Origin: Streptomyces roseochromogenus subsp. oscitans DS 12.976
GTDB taxonomy: Bacteria > Actinomycetota > Actinomycetes > Streptomycetales > Streptomycetaceae
Assembly: GCF_000497445.1 (NCBI RefSeq)
Contig: NZ_CM002285.1
Coordinates: forward strand, 612,017-647,859
Direction of reading: 5' to 3'
DNA: 35,843 nucleotides
The translations under genes and the position numbers were made by a program. Below the pieces are notes generated by a model that searched no databases, was not told where the DNA came from, and saw nothing but the letters and a program-made list of their open reading frames with translations. Numbering within the stretch: position 1 is the stretch's first letter; every line of letters starts with the position of its first letter. This document shows positions 1-7,194 of this stretch, in pieces.

Positions 1-1
1 G

Positions 2-1150
2 TCCTGCGCCGGGCAGCCGCTGCCCGCGGTCCCCCGCGCCCTCGCCGACGCGCTGGGGCACGCGCTGGCCGAACCGCTCGTGGCACTCACCGACCTGCCG
101 CCGTTCGCCACGGCCGCGATGGACGGCTGGGCCGTGACCGGACCGGGCCCCTGGCGACTCACCGGCACCGGCGTCCTGGCCGGCCAGGAGCCCGGACCGC
201 TCGGACGGGACTCGGCCGTCCCCATCGCCACCGGCGCCCCGGTACCGGCGGGCGCGACCGCCGTACTGCGGCGCGAGCACGGCGAGGCGGACCGCGAGCG
301 TGGCATGCTGTACGACCGTTCTCCCGCGCCGGTGCCCGAAGGTCAGGACATCCGGCCGCGCGGCCAGGAGTGCCGCTCCGGCGAACCGCTGCTGCCCGCC
401 GGCACCACCGTGACCGAGCGGGTGCTGGGCCTGGCGGCGGCGGCCGGATACGACCGGCTGACCGTGCACCGGCGTCCGAGCGTGGAACTGTTCGTCCTCG
501 GCGACGAGTTGCTCACACAGGGCGTACCGCGCGGCGGGCGGGTCCGGGACGCGCTCGGGCCGCTGTTGCCGCCGTGGCTGCAGGCTTGCGGCGCCGAGCT
601 GATCGGCCATCACCTGATCGCCGACGACCTCCCTTCCCTCCGGGAGGCCGTGCATCGCTCGCCCGCCGACGTCATGGTCACCACCGGGAGCACCGCCGCC
701 GGCCCGGTGGACTTCCTGCACGACACGCTCCGTGCGGTGGGCGCCCGGCTGCTGGTCGACTCCGTGACCGTACGTCCCGGTCACCCCATGCTGCTGGCCG
801 AGTTGCCGGCCACCGCCGACGGCCGGGCGCGCCGGCTGGTCGGGCTGCCCGGGAACCCGCTGGCCGCGGTGGCCGGCATGGTCACCCTGGCCGAGCCGCT
901 GCTGAGCCACCTCGGCGGGCACCCCGGCGCCGTTCCCGTCCGGCTGACGGCCGGCTCCGCGCTGCCCGGACATCCGCGCGACGCCCGGCTCCTGCCGGTG
1001 CTCACGGCAGGGCAGGAGGTGACGCCGCTGCCGTTCGACGGCCCGGCGATGCTGCGCGGCCTCGCCCTGGCAGACGGCCTCGCGCTGATCCCATCCGGCG
1101 GCGTCCCGGCCGGCGCCACCGTGGACGTGGTGCGACTACCCCACCGCTGA
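2..1150 (+). CDS. moeA: MoeA-like molybdopterin molybdenumtransferase, 5'-truncated by window edge
   Basis: The frame is open from base 2 with no start, so the N-terminus lies outside the window. MoeA inserts molybdate into adenylylated molybdopterin in the last step of molybdenum cofactor synthesis, in the cytoplasm. Family landmarks are in order: LPPFATAAMDGWAV near the visible N-terminus, the IATGAPVPAGA segment, a GDELL motif, and GLPGNPLAAV in the MoCF-binding domain. The usual TSGGVSxGxxD loop reads TTGSTAAGPVDFL here. The second Gly of the GG pair is replaced, so this may be a divergent second MoeA copy. No other Mo-cofactor gene is visible. The next gene starts 46 bases downstream on the same strand. 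The family call is firm; activity is less sure. Confidence 0.88.
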   Translation, partial: SCAGQPLPAVPRALADALGHALAEPLVALTDLPPFATAAMDGWAVTGPGPWRLTGTGVLAGQEPGPLGRDSAVPIATGAPVPAGATAVLRREHGEADRERGMLYDRSPAPVPEGQDIRPRGQECRSGEPLLPAGTTVTERVLGLAAAAGYDRLTVHRRPSVELFVLGDELLTQGVPRGGRVRDALGPLLPPWLQACGAELIGHHLIADDLPSLREAVHRSPADVMVTTGSTAAGPVDFLHDTLRAVGARLLVDSVTVRPGHPMLLAELPATADGRARRLVGLPGNPLAAVAGMVTLAEPLLSHLGGHPGAVPVRLTAGSALPGHPRDARLLPVLTAGQEVTPLPFDGPAMLRGLALADGLALIPSGGVPAGATVDVVRLPHR

Positions 1151-1184
1151 AGCCGTTGGATCTGTGCGATCCGTCCGCCGGCGT

Positions 1185-1196
1185 TAGCGTGAGGGC
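1185..1196 (+). promoter_or_regulatory. Leaderless-type -10 element before the thioesterase
   Basis: TAGCGT (1185-1190) fits the actinobacterial TAnnnT -10. It ends exactly 6 bases before the ATG at 1197, which would place +1 at the start codon. GAGGGC between them could also act as a weak Shine-Dalgarno, so the leaderless reading is inference. Confidence 0.45.
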
Positions 1197-1568
1197 ATGC
1201 GCCACGAGGTGACCGATGCCGATACAGCGGTGGCGGTGGGCAGCGGTGACGTGCCCGTACTCGCCACCCCGCGGCTGATCGCGTGGCTGGAGGCGGCGAC
1301 CGTGCGGGCCGCCGCCCGCTTCACCGAGTCCGGCCAGACCACCGTCGGCACCGAGGTACGGGTCCGGCATGTGCGAGCGACGCCGGTCGGCGGCCGGGTC
1401 GAGGTGAGCGCCGAGCCCGCCGCCTCCGCCGCGGGCGGGCGGGTCACGTTCGTGGTGCGGGCCGTCGACGGCTCGGGCCGGCTGGTCGCGACGGGCGAGA
1501 TCGACCGGGCGATCGTCGACCGGCAGCGGTTCCTGGCGCGCACGCCGGACCCGGCGGCGGATCGCTGA
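1197..1568 (+). CDS. FlK-type hotdog thioesterase family protein
   Basis: A 123-residue single-domain protein that reads like the FlK (fluoroacetyl-CoA thioesterase) branch of the hotdog fold. It has VLATPRLIAWLEAA near residues 20-34, then TTVGTEVRVRHVRATPVG, a GGRVTFVVRA strand and the ending ATGEIDRAIVDRQRFL. Such proteins hydrolyse small acyl-CoA thioesters in the cytoplasm, usually as dimers. The substrate cannot be told from sequence, and fluoroacetyl-CoA is not implied. It follows moeA by 46 bases with its own likely promoter and converges on the Nudix gene with only 16 bases between the stops. The length is normal for the family. Confidence 0.85.
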   Translation: MRHEVTDADTAVAVGSGDVPVLATPRLIAWLEAATVRAAARFTESGQTTVGTEVRVRHVRATPVGGRVEVSAEPAASAAGGRVTFVVRAVDGSGRLVATGEIDRAIVDRQRFLARTPDPAADR

Positions 1569-1584
1569 GCGGCTCTGGCAGGTC

Positions 1585-1962
1585 TCACGCGGGTGTGTGG
1601 CCGCGAAGGTAGTCGCGTACGGCTGCCGGGAGTGCGGCACCGTCGGCCTCGGGGATCGGTGCCCAGCGCACCTGCTCCCGCGCGAGGCCGGCGCCGTCCG
1701 ACGGGGACTCGCTGAGCAGCTGGCACACCACGGCCACCGCCGCGGCCGCCCGTGCACCGGACTGCGGGGCGAGGCTCTCTGTGCCGTCGACGAGGTAACC
1801 GGTGAGTTCGTAGACGACGCGGGCCGCGGTGGCCTCGGCCGGCTCGGCCTGCTGGGGAGTGCCGGACGGCAGCGTCCAGCCGTCGCCGGCGTCCACCAGC
1901 AGCAGTCGTCCGTCGTACAGGACGACCGCCTGCACCACGCCTTCGGCGGGCTCCAGCGTCAT
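1585..1962 (-). CDS. Nudix-fold protein with degenerate Nudix box
   Basis: A 125-residue protein. I start it at the ATG at 1962 because GGGGAGGGG lies about 10 bases upstream; the frame stays open for another 41 residues, but that extension is Arg-rich and unlike the family. Nudix hydrolases cleave nucleoside diphosphates linked to X, using the box G-x5-E-x7-R-E-U-x-E-E-x-G-U. Here the box begins G-x5-E-x7-R but continues RVVYELTGY. The Glu after Arg is Val and the second Glu of the EE pair is Leu, so most metal-binding acidic residues are lost. The fold call rests on the box spacing and on the preceding QAVVLYDGRLLLVDAGDGWTLPSG strand-loop. It may be a non-catalytic Nudix-like binding protein. 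Confidence 0.75.
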   Translation of the reverse strand: MTLEPAEGVVQAVVLYDGRLLLVDAGDGWTLPSGTPQQAEPAEATAARVVYELTGYLVDGTESLAPQSGARAAAAVAVVCQLLSESPSDGAGLAREQVRWAPIPEADGAALPAAVRDYLRGHTPA

Positions 1963-2106
1963 GACGGACCAACCCCTCCCCCTGCGCGCTCGGCTGGGTT
2001 CTCCTCTCCCTACCCAGGGCCGGCCGGTCCTGCACCGACGCCGTGTCACTTCTCGATCTGCGCCGGGATTCCTGTGCCGTGACACAGGCCCTCGGTCTTT
2101 AGGGGG

Positions 2107-2988
2107 TCAGTACAGCATCGGCAGGTCTCCGGGTCGTACCCGGACGGTGGCGGGGAGGGTGGCGTCGACCTCGCCGTCGGCGCCGTAGGGGACGGGCCGG
2201 TCGGCCTCGATGCGCAGTTCCTTGCCGCGCAGGACGCGCACTTCGGGGCGGTGCACGTGGGCGCCTGTCTTCAGCTCGTTCATGAGGGCGAAGAAGAGTC
2301 GGCGCGGGGCTTCCCGGATCATCACCACGTCCAGCAGTCCGTCGTCGACGCGCGCGTCGGGGGCGATGAGCCGGCCGGAGCCGTAGTAAGGGGAGTTGGC
2401 GGCGACGACCGTGTAGCCGCGGTGGGTGTGTTCCTCGCCGTCGACGGTGACGCGGTAGTCGGCCGCACGCCAGGTGGTGACGGCGCGCAGACCGCCCGCG
2501 TAGTAGGAGGCGGCGCCACGCAGCAGACGGGCCTGGTTGGCGTGCCGGTTGGCCACGGCGTCCACTCCGGCGTAGACGCTGCCCAGGACCACGGTGCGAT
2601 GGTGGACGGCCGACTCCACCTCGACGGTGTCGACCGGCCGTGGCTCGGCGTGCAGCAGGATGCCGGCGAGCGCGGCGGGGTCGGCGGGCAGCTTCAGGGC
2701 GCGGGCGAAGTCGTTACCACGGCCCGCGGGGACCAGGCCGAGGACGGTTCCGGTGCCGCTCAGCGCCCCGCCGATGCCGCCGGCGATGCCGTCGCCGCCG
2801 ACGGCCAGGACGATCCGGCCGCGCTCGCCGGCGCGTCGGGCGATGTCCTGGGCGTGGGCGAGGCTGTGGCTGTACTCCGTCTCCAGCTCTGCCCCGGCCT
2901 CGCGGAGCAGCCGGGCCAGCTGCAGCAGGGTCGCCGCCCCGGTGGAGCCGCCCGCGGTGGGGTTGACGACGGCGGTGAACTGTCGCAT
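2107..2988 (-). CDS. Diacylglycerol/lipid kinase family protein (DagK_cat, YegS/DgkB type)
   Basis: A 293-residue cytosolic or membrane-peripheral kinase expected to phosphorylate a diacylglycerol-like or sphingoid lipid with ATP. Start at ATG 2988, with GGAGG 7 bases upstream; the open frame extends further up but without family similarity. Motifs: VVNPTAGG at residues 7-14, the nucleotide-binding VGGDGIAGGIGGAL (normally GGDGT), PAGRGNDFARAL (the GTGNDxAR equivalent), and a C-terminal DGLLDVVM plus ADGE strand typical of the family. It lies 103 bases downstream of the AGPS-like flavoprotein on the same strand and is probably cotranscribed. In M. tuberculosis the orthologous neighbour, Rv2252, is a lipid kinase linked to phosphatidylinositol mannoside synthesis (recalled, not checked). 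Confidence 0.88.
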   Translation of the reverse strand: MRQFTAVVNPTAGGSTGAATLLQLARLLREAGAELETEYSHSLAHAQDIARRAGERGRIVLAVGGDGIAGGIGGALSGTGTVLGLVPAGRGNDFARALKLPADPAALAGILLHAEPRPVDTVEVESAVHHRTVVLGSVYAGVDAVANRHANQARLLRGAASYYAGGLRAVTTWRAADYRVTVDGEEHTHRGYTVVAANSPYYGSGRLIAPDARVDDGLLDVVMIREAPRRLFFALMNELKTGAHVHRPEVRVLRGKELRIEADRPVPYGADGEVDATLPATVRVRPGDLPMLY

Positions 2989-3017
2989 CGGTGTGCCTCC
3001 GAAGCAGGCGGATCGGT

Positions 3018-3057
3018 GGGTCGGCCGGATCTGGCGGGTGGGTCGGATCTGGCGGGT
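3018..3057. repeat. Short direct repeat between flavoprotein and lipid kinase genes
   Basis: Two tandem copies of GGGTCGG(CCGG)ATCTGGCGGGT: copy 1 is 22 bases (3018-3039) and copy 2 is 18 bases (3040-3057), which lacks four bases. They fill much of the 103-base gap between the two minus-strand genes. Function is unknown; slipped-strand duplication is likely. Confidence 0.6.
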
Positions 3058-3091
3058 CAGTCGTGGGGCAGTGGGTGTCGTACGGGGTGGG

Positions 3092-4684
3092 TCAGTCGGT
3101 GGGGAGCAGGACGCCGGGGTTGAGCAGGCCCTCGGGGTCCAGACTGCGCTTGACGGCACGCAGGGCCGCGATGCCGAGCGGGCCGGCCTCGCGGACGTAC
3201 CAGTCGCGGTGGTCGGTGCCGACTCCGTGGTGGTGGGAGATGGTGCCGCCGGCCGCCAGTACGGCTTCGTTGGCCGCGTGCTTGGCCGGCGTCCAGTGAG
3301 CCACCGGGTCCTCGCCCTGGGCACTGACGACGGTGAAGTACAGCGAGGCGCCGTTCTCGTAGACGTGCGAGATGTGGCACATCACCAGGGGCGGGGTGCC
3401 GGCCTCGGTGAGGGTGTCGGTGAGTGCGGTGCGCACGGTTGTGTAGAGGTCGGGGATGCGGGACCAGAAGGCCGCGGTCTCCAGGGTCTCGGCGAAGGCA
3501 CCGACGTCGAGCAGGGCGTCGCGCAGGTACGGCGCCGAGAAGCGGCCGTGGGCCCAGCGTTCGCCCGGCTCCGCTCCGACGAGGGTGCCGCCGCAGGCGG
3601 TGAGGACGGCCGCCGCCTGCTCCCGGCGCTGTGCGGTGTCCTCGGGCGTGCCCTCGTAGCCGGTGATGGCGAGGCAGCCGGCCGCGCTCTGGGCCAGGTC
3701 GCCGCCGATGGCGTCGGGTTGGGCCAGGCCGATCAGTGTCTCGGTCTCGTCGGACAGCCGCAGCACCGTCGGCCGGGGTCCGTCCTGGGCGAGGCGGCGC
3801 AGGGCCGCGGCGCCTTCCTCGAACGAGGCGAACCGCCAGCCCTCGTACACGCGCACCTCGGGCAGCGGGCGGATGCGTACGAGGACGGAGGTGATGACGC
3901 CGAAGGCGCCCTCCGAGCCGAGGATCAGCTGGCGCAGATCTGGTCCGGCGGCGGAGCGCGGGGCGCGGCCGGTCTCGAGGGTGCCCTCGGGGGTGGCGAG
4001 GGTCAGGCCGAGGACCATCTCGTCGAAGCGCCCGTACCCGGCGGACGCCTGGCCGCTGGAGCGGGCGGCGGCGAAACCGCCGATGGTGGCCCACTCGTAC
4101 GACTGCGGGAAGTGGCCGAGGGTGAAGCCGTGTCCGGCGAGCAGGGCTTCGGCCTCGGGGGCGCGCAGACCGGGCTGGAGGACCGCGGTGCGCGAGACGG
4201 GGTCCAGGTCCAGCAGGCCGTTCATACGGCGCAGGTCCAGGGCGATGAACGCGCCACGCTCGGGGGCGAGTCCGCCGACGACCGACGTGCCGCCACCGAA
4301 GGGTACGACGGCGAGGCCGTGCGCGGCGCAGGCGCGCAGGACGGCAAGGACCTCGTCATGGGTGGCGGGCAGGATCACGGCCTGCGGGACGTCCGAGAAG
4401 TCCCCGGCGCGGATGCGCAGCAGGTCGGGGGTGGACTTGCCGCGGGTGTGGCGGACGCGGCTCTCGCTGTCGGTGCGGACGTGGTCGTCGCCGCCGACGG
4501 CCTCGGCGAGCGCCTTGAGCGCGGCGGGACCGGCCGTGGTGGCGGGCAGGCGGATGTCGTCCAGGGCGAGGGAGGGGGTGGTGCGGGGCTTGACGCCGAG
4601 CAGGTCGCGCAGCAGTCCGGTCACCGAGTCGGGCAGCGGTGCCGCCTTGGCCGGGTCGCCCCAGCCGTTCCACAGCATGTCCAT
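3092..4684 (-). CDS. FAD-binding oxidase, alkyl-dihydroxyacetonephosphate synthase-like
   Basis: A 530-residue flavoprotein of the VAO/PCMH (FAD_binding_4) family. The FAD pyrophosphate loop PFGGGTSVVGG is at about residues 133-143. The C-terminal FAD-linked oxidase cap carries CHISHVYENGASLYFT and SHHHGVGTDH. That HHH motif and the preceding strand are hallmarks of alkyl-DHAP synthase (AGPS), which swaps the acyl chain of acyl-DHAP for a fatty alcohol to make ether lipids. D-lactate or glycolate oxidases share the fold but not the HHH signature. Start at ATG 4684 with GAGGA about 10 bases upstream; a second ATG at 4678 is possible. It is divergent from a TetR gene and GlpD and upstream of the lipid kinase, which suggests glycerol-backbone lipid chemistry. 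The substrate is inferred. Confidence 0.87.
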   Translation of the reverse strand: MDMLWNGWGDPAKAAPLPDSVTGLLRDLLGVKPRTTPSLALDDIRLPATTAGPAALKALAEAVGGDDHVRTDSESRVRHTRGKSTPDLLRIRAGDFSDVPQAVILPATHDEVLAVLRACAAHGLAVVPFGGGTSVVGGLAPERGAFIALDLRRMNGLLDLDPVSRTAVLQPGLRAPEAEALLAGHGFTLGHFPQSYEWATIGGFAAARSSGQASAGYGRFDEMVLGLTLATPEGTLETGRAPRSAAGPDLRQLILGSEGAFGVITSVLVRIRPLPEVRVYEGWRFASFEEGAAALRRLAQDGPRPTVLRLSDETETLIGLAQPDAIGGDLAQSAAGCLAITGYEGTPEDTAQRREQAAAVLTACGGTLVGAEPGERWAHGRFSAPYLRDALLDVGAFAETLETAAFWSRIPDLYTTVRTALTDTLTEAGTPPLVMCHISHVYENGASLYFTVVSAQGEDPVAHWTPAKHAANEAVLAAGGTISHHHGVGTDHRDWYVREAGPLGIAALRAVKRSLDPEGLLNPGVLLPTD

Positions 4685-4704
4685 TGAACGGTCGTCCTCA
4701 CAGA

Positions 4705-4731
4705 TCGGTGTGCTCGGGTCGGTGTGCTCGG
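4705..4731. repeat. 13-bp direct repeat in divergent promoter region
   Basis: TCGGTGTGCTCGG occurs at 4705-4717 and again at 4719-4731 (14-base period), inside the 126-base divergent spacer between the flavoprotein and TetR genes. It could be an activator or repressor half-site array or a simple duplication. Confidence 0.6.
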
Positions 4732-4795
4732 TTGCGCGCGGCGGCCCGGCGGCCGTCCCGGGACGACAGTGTCCGCTCCAGCCCGGCTCCGGGGC

Positions 4796-4810
4796 GTTAC
4801 ACTGTGACAC
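4796..4810. promoter_or_regulatory. Probable TetR operator overlapping a leaderless promoter
   Basis: GTTACACTGTGACAC is palindromic in 11 of 15 positions around a central T (arms GTnnCAC and GTGnnAC) and directly abuts the tetR ATG at 4811. It contains TACACT (4798-4803), a good TAnnnT -10 element 7 bases before the ATG, and no Shine-Dalgarno is present. Binding here would block the tetR-glpD promoter and could also affect the divergent flavoprotein promoter. Confidence 0.55.
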
Positions 4811-5410
4811 ATGACGCCTATTCGTCACAACGGTTCGGACAACGATCACGTGCTCGACGCGGTACGCGACTGTGTACTGGCCGTCGGAGTGCGCCGCACC
4901 ACCCTCGCCGACGTGGCCCGCCGCGCCGGCGTCTCCCGGATGACGCTGTACCGGCGCTGGCCGGACCTGCGGACCCTGGTGGGCGATCTGATGACCCGTG
5001 AGTGGACCGACGTGGCCACCCGCTCGATCCCCGAGCCCGCCGCCGCCGTGGACACACGCACCCGAATCGTGGACGGACTGGTGGCAGGAGTCGAGGCGTT
5101 CCGGGCGCACCCGCTCTTCCGCAAGATCGTCGACGTCGATCCGGAACTGCTGCTGCCCTATGTGCTGGACCGGCGCGGAGCGAGCCAGGAGGCCCTGCTG
5201 GCGCTGCTGGCCGACGCGCTGCGCACGGGCCACGCCGACGGGTCGGTACGCCCGGGCCATGTCGAACGGCAGGCCCGCGCCCTGCTGTTGACCGTGCAGT
5301 CCTTCACCCTGTCCCTGCGCACGATGACCGACGAGGACGATCCGGAGCTCGACTCCGCCGCCTTCCTCGGCGAGTTGCGCACCCTCCTGGAGAGGACCCT
5401 CACGCCATGA
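4811..5410 (+). CDS. TetR-family transcriptional regulator
   Basis: A 199-residue TetR repressor. The N-terminal helix-turn-helix is clear: TTLADVARRAGVSRMTLYRRW at about residues 33-53, followed by a variable helical ligand-binding domain. The start at ATG 4811 is probably leaderless. Its stop overlaps the glpD start in an ATGA, so the two are translationally coupled. Divergence from the AGPS-like gene and coupling to glpD suggest it controls the whole four-gene unit, perhaps sensing a fatty acyl or glycerolipid intermediate. The ligand cannot be read from sequence. Rv2250c in M. tuberculosis holds the equivalent position (recalled). Confidence 0.92.
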   Translation: MTPIRHNGSDNDHVLDAVRDCVLAVGVRRTTLADVARRAGVSRMTLYRRWPDLRTLVGDLMTREWTDVATRSIPEPAAAVDTRTRIVDGLVAGVEAFRAHPLFRKIVDVDPELLLPYVLDRRGASQEALLALLADALRTGHADGSVRPGHVERQARALLLTVQSFTLSLRTMTDEDDPELDSAAFLGELRTLLERTLTP

Positions 5411-6990
5411 GCCACACCAGCGCCCGCACCGGCTCGTCCCTCAGCGCACCCCGCCGCAGCCGGGAACTGGCCGAGGCCACCGACGGCAGGGTCGCCGACG
5501 TCCTGGTCGTCGGACTCGGCGCGACCGGGGCCGGAGCCGCGCTGGACGCGGCGGCCCGCGGGCTGGCCGTCGTCGCCGTGGACGCCCACGACCTGGCCTT
5601 CGGCACCTCCCGCTGGAGCTCGAAGCTCATCCACGGCGGGCTGCGCTATCTGGCCTCCGCGCAGTTCGACGTCGCTCACGAGAGCGCGGTCGAACGCGGG
5701 GTGCTGATGACCCGGACCGCCCCGCACCTGGTGGCCGCCCAGCCGTTCGTGCTGCCGCTCACCCCTCTGGTGTCCAGGGCCCAGGCCTCGCTGGCGTGGG
5801 CCGGATTCCGGGCCGGGGACATGCTGCGGCTGGCCGCCCGGACGCCCCGGCAGGTGCTTCCCGCGCCTCGTCGGCTGTCGGCCACGGAGGCGCGGCACCT
5901 GGCGCCCTCGGTGCGTTCGGCCGGGCTGCGCGGCGGACTGCTGTCCTGGGACGGCAAGGTGACCGACGACGCCCGGCTGGTCACCGCCCTGGCCAGGACG
6001 GCCGCCACGCACGGAGCACGGGTGCTGACCCGGGTCAGGGTGCTGGAGCTGACCGGCACCGGCGCCCGGATCCGCGACGAACTCACCGGCGAGGAGGGCG
6101 AGATCAGGGCCCGCGCGGTGATCAACGCGACCGGGGTGTGGGCCGGTGATCTCGTCGCGGGCATCCGGATCCGGCCCTCCCGCGGCACCCATCTGGTGCT
6201 GCGCTCCGAGCGGCTCGGCGCCCTGCCGGCCGGCCTGCACATCCCGATCCCCGGCGAGACCAACCGCTTCGTCCTGGTCCTGCCCCAGGGCGACGGCCGG
6301 GTGTACGTCGGCCTCACCGACGAGCCGGTCGAGGGCGGGATCCCCGATGTCCCGGACGTGCCCGAGACCGACATCGGCTTCCTGCTGGACGTGTTGGGAT
6401 CGGTCCTGGACGCGCCGGTGGCCCGGGAGGAGGTCGTGGGCGCCTTCGCCGGCCTGCGCCCCCTGCTGGACACGTCCGGGCAGGACGGCCACGCCGGCGC
6501 TCCCGCCCGCACCTCCGACATCTCCCGCCGGCACGCGGTGCTGACGTCCCCCGACGGCATCACGACGATCGTCGGCGGCAAGCTCACCACCTATCGGCGG
6601 ATGGCACAGGACGCCGTGGACGCCGCGACCGCCGCCCGGGGTCTTCCCGCCGCCCCCTCCCCCACTGCCGCGCTGCCCCTGGTCGGCGCCGCCGCGCCCG
6701 CCCGGCTCCGCACCCTGTCGGCACCGCGCCGCCTGATCCGCCGCTACGGCACCGAGGCCGAAGCCGTCCACACCCTCGCGACCGAGAACCCGACCCTGGC
6801 CGACCCCGTCCTGCCGGGCCACCCGGTCACCCGCGCCGAACTCCTGTGGGCCGTCCTGCACGAGGGCGCCCTGGACGAGTCCGACCTCCTGGACCGGCGC
6901 ACCCGCATCGGCCTGGTACCGGAGGACCGCGCGGAGGTGCTCGCGGTGGCACGGGCGGTCCTTGCGGAGGCGCCGGCCGTACGGCCGTGA
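5407..6990 (+). CDS. glpD: Glycerol-3-phosphate dehydrogenase/oxidase, FAD-dependent
   Basis: A 527-residue flavoenzyme that oxidises sn-glycerol-3-phosphate to dihydroxyacetone phosphate and passes electrons to quinone at the membrane. Features: the dinucleotide-binding VVGLGATGAGAALDAAARG at about residues 34-52, the GlpD signature FGTSRWSSKLIHGGLRYL, a second FAD contact INATGVWAGDL, the GGKLTTYRRMA motif near residue 390, and a C-terminal helical domain. Length is normal. It overlaps tetR by 4 bases. Its product, DHAP, is the substrate backbone for the acyl-DHAP used by AGPS, which fits the divergent flavoprotein. A stem-loop follows the gene. A second GlpD elsewhere in the genome is likely, because streptomycetes usually also carry a gyl-operon copy. 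Confidence 0.93.
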   Translation: MSHTSARTGSSLSAPRRSRELAEATDGRVADVLVVGLGATGAGAALDAAARGLAVVAVDAHDLAFGTSRWSSKLIHGGLRYLASAQFDVAHESAVERGVLMTRTAPHLVAAQPFVLPLTPLVSRAQASLAWAGFRAGDMLRLAARTPRQVLPAPRRLSATEARHLAPSVRSAGLRGGLLSWDGKVTDDARLVTALARTAATHGARVLTRVRVLELTGTGARIRDELTGEEGEIRARAVINATGVWAGDLVAGIRIRPSRGTHLVLRSERLGALPAGLHIPIPGETNRFVLVLPQGDGRVYVGLTDEPVEGGIPDVPDVPETDIGFLLDVLGSVLDAPVAREEVVGAFAGLRPLLDTSGQDGHAGAPARTSDISRRHAVLTSPDGITTIVGGKLTTYRRMAQDAVDAATAARGLPAAPSPTAALPLVGAAAPARLRTLSAPRRLIRRYGTEAEAVHTLATENPTLADPVLPGHPVTRAELLWAVLHEGALDESDLLDRRTRIGLVPEDRAEVLAVARAVLAEAPAVRP

Positions 6991-7050
6991 ACTGCCGGGC
7001 CACGGATCGACGGGAGCGGGACGGCGGGCGGTGGCGCTACGGGGGGCGAC

Positions 7051-7074
7051 GTCACCGCCAACACGGGCGGTGAC
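7051..7074. terminator. Stem-loop between convergent glpD and WGR gene
   Basis: Perfect 9-bp stem GTCACCGCC / GGCGGTGAC with a 6-base loop (7060-7065), 60 bases after the glpD stop. There is no T-run, as is common in high-GC actinobacteria. The rest of the 200-base spacer holds imperfect repeats of GGGCGGCATC. Confidence 0.5.
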
Positions 7075-7194
7075 AACCGGGCGGGCGGCATCACCGCGAG
7101 CACGGGGCGTCGCACACCGAGGGTGGGCGGCATCGCCCGAGCACGGATGGCGGCCCAGCGCGGATCGGCGCCGTAGCAGCGGTGACACCTCGTG

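Noticed and set aside
2594..4687. 697-codon open frame antisense to the lipid kinase and flavoprotein
   Set aside because: It mirrors the high-GC codon bias of the minus-strand genes, is Gly/Arg/Val-rich without any family motif, and has no ribosome binding site.
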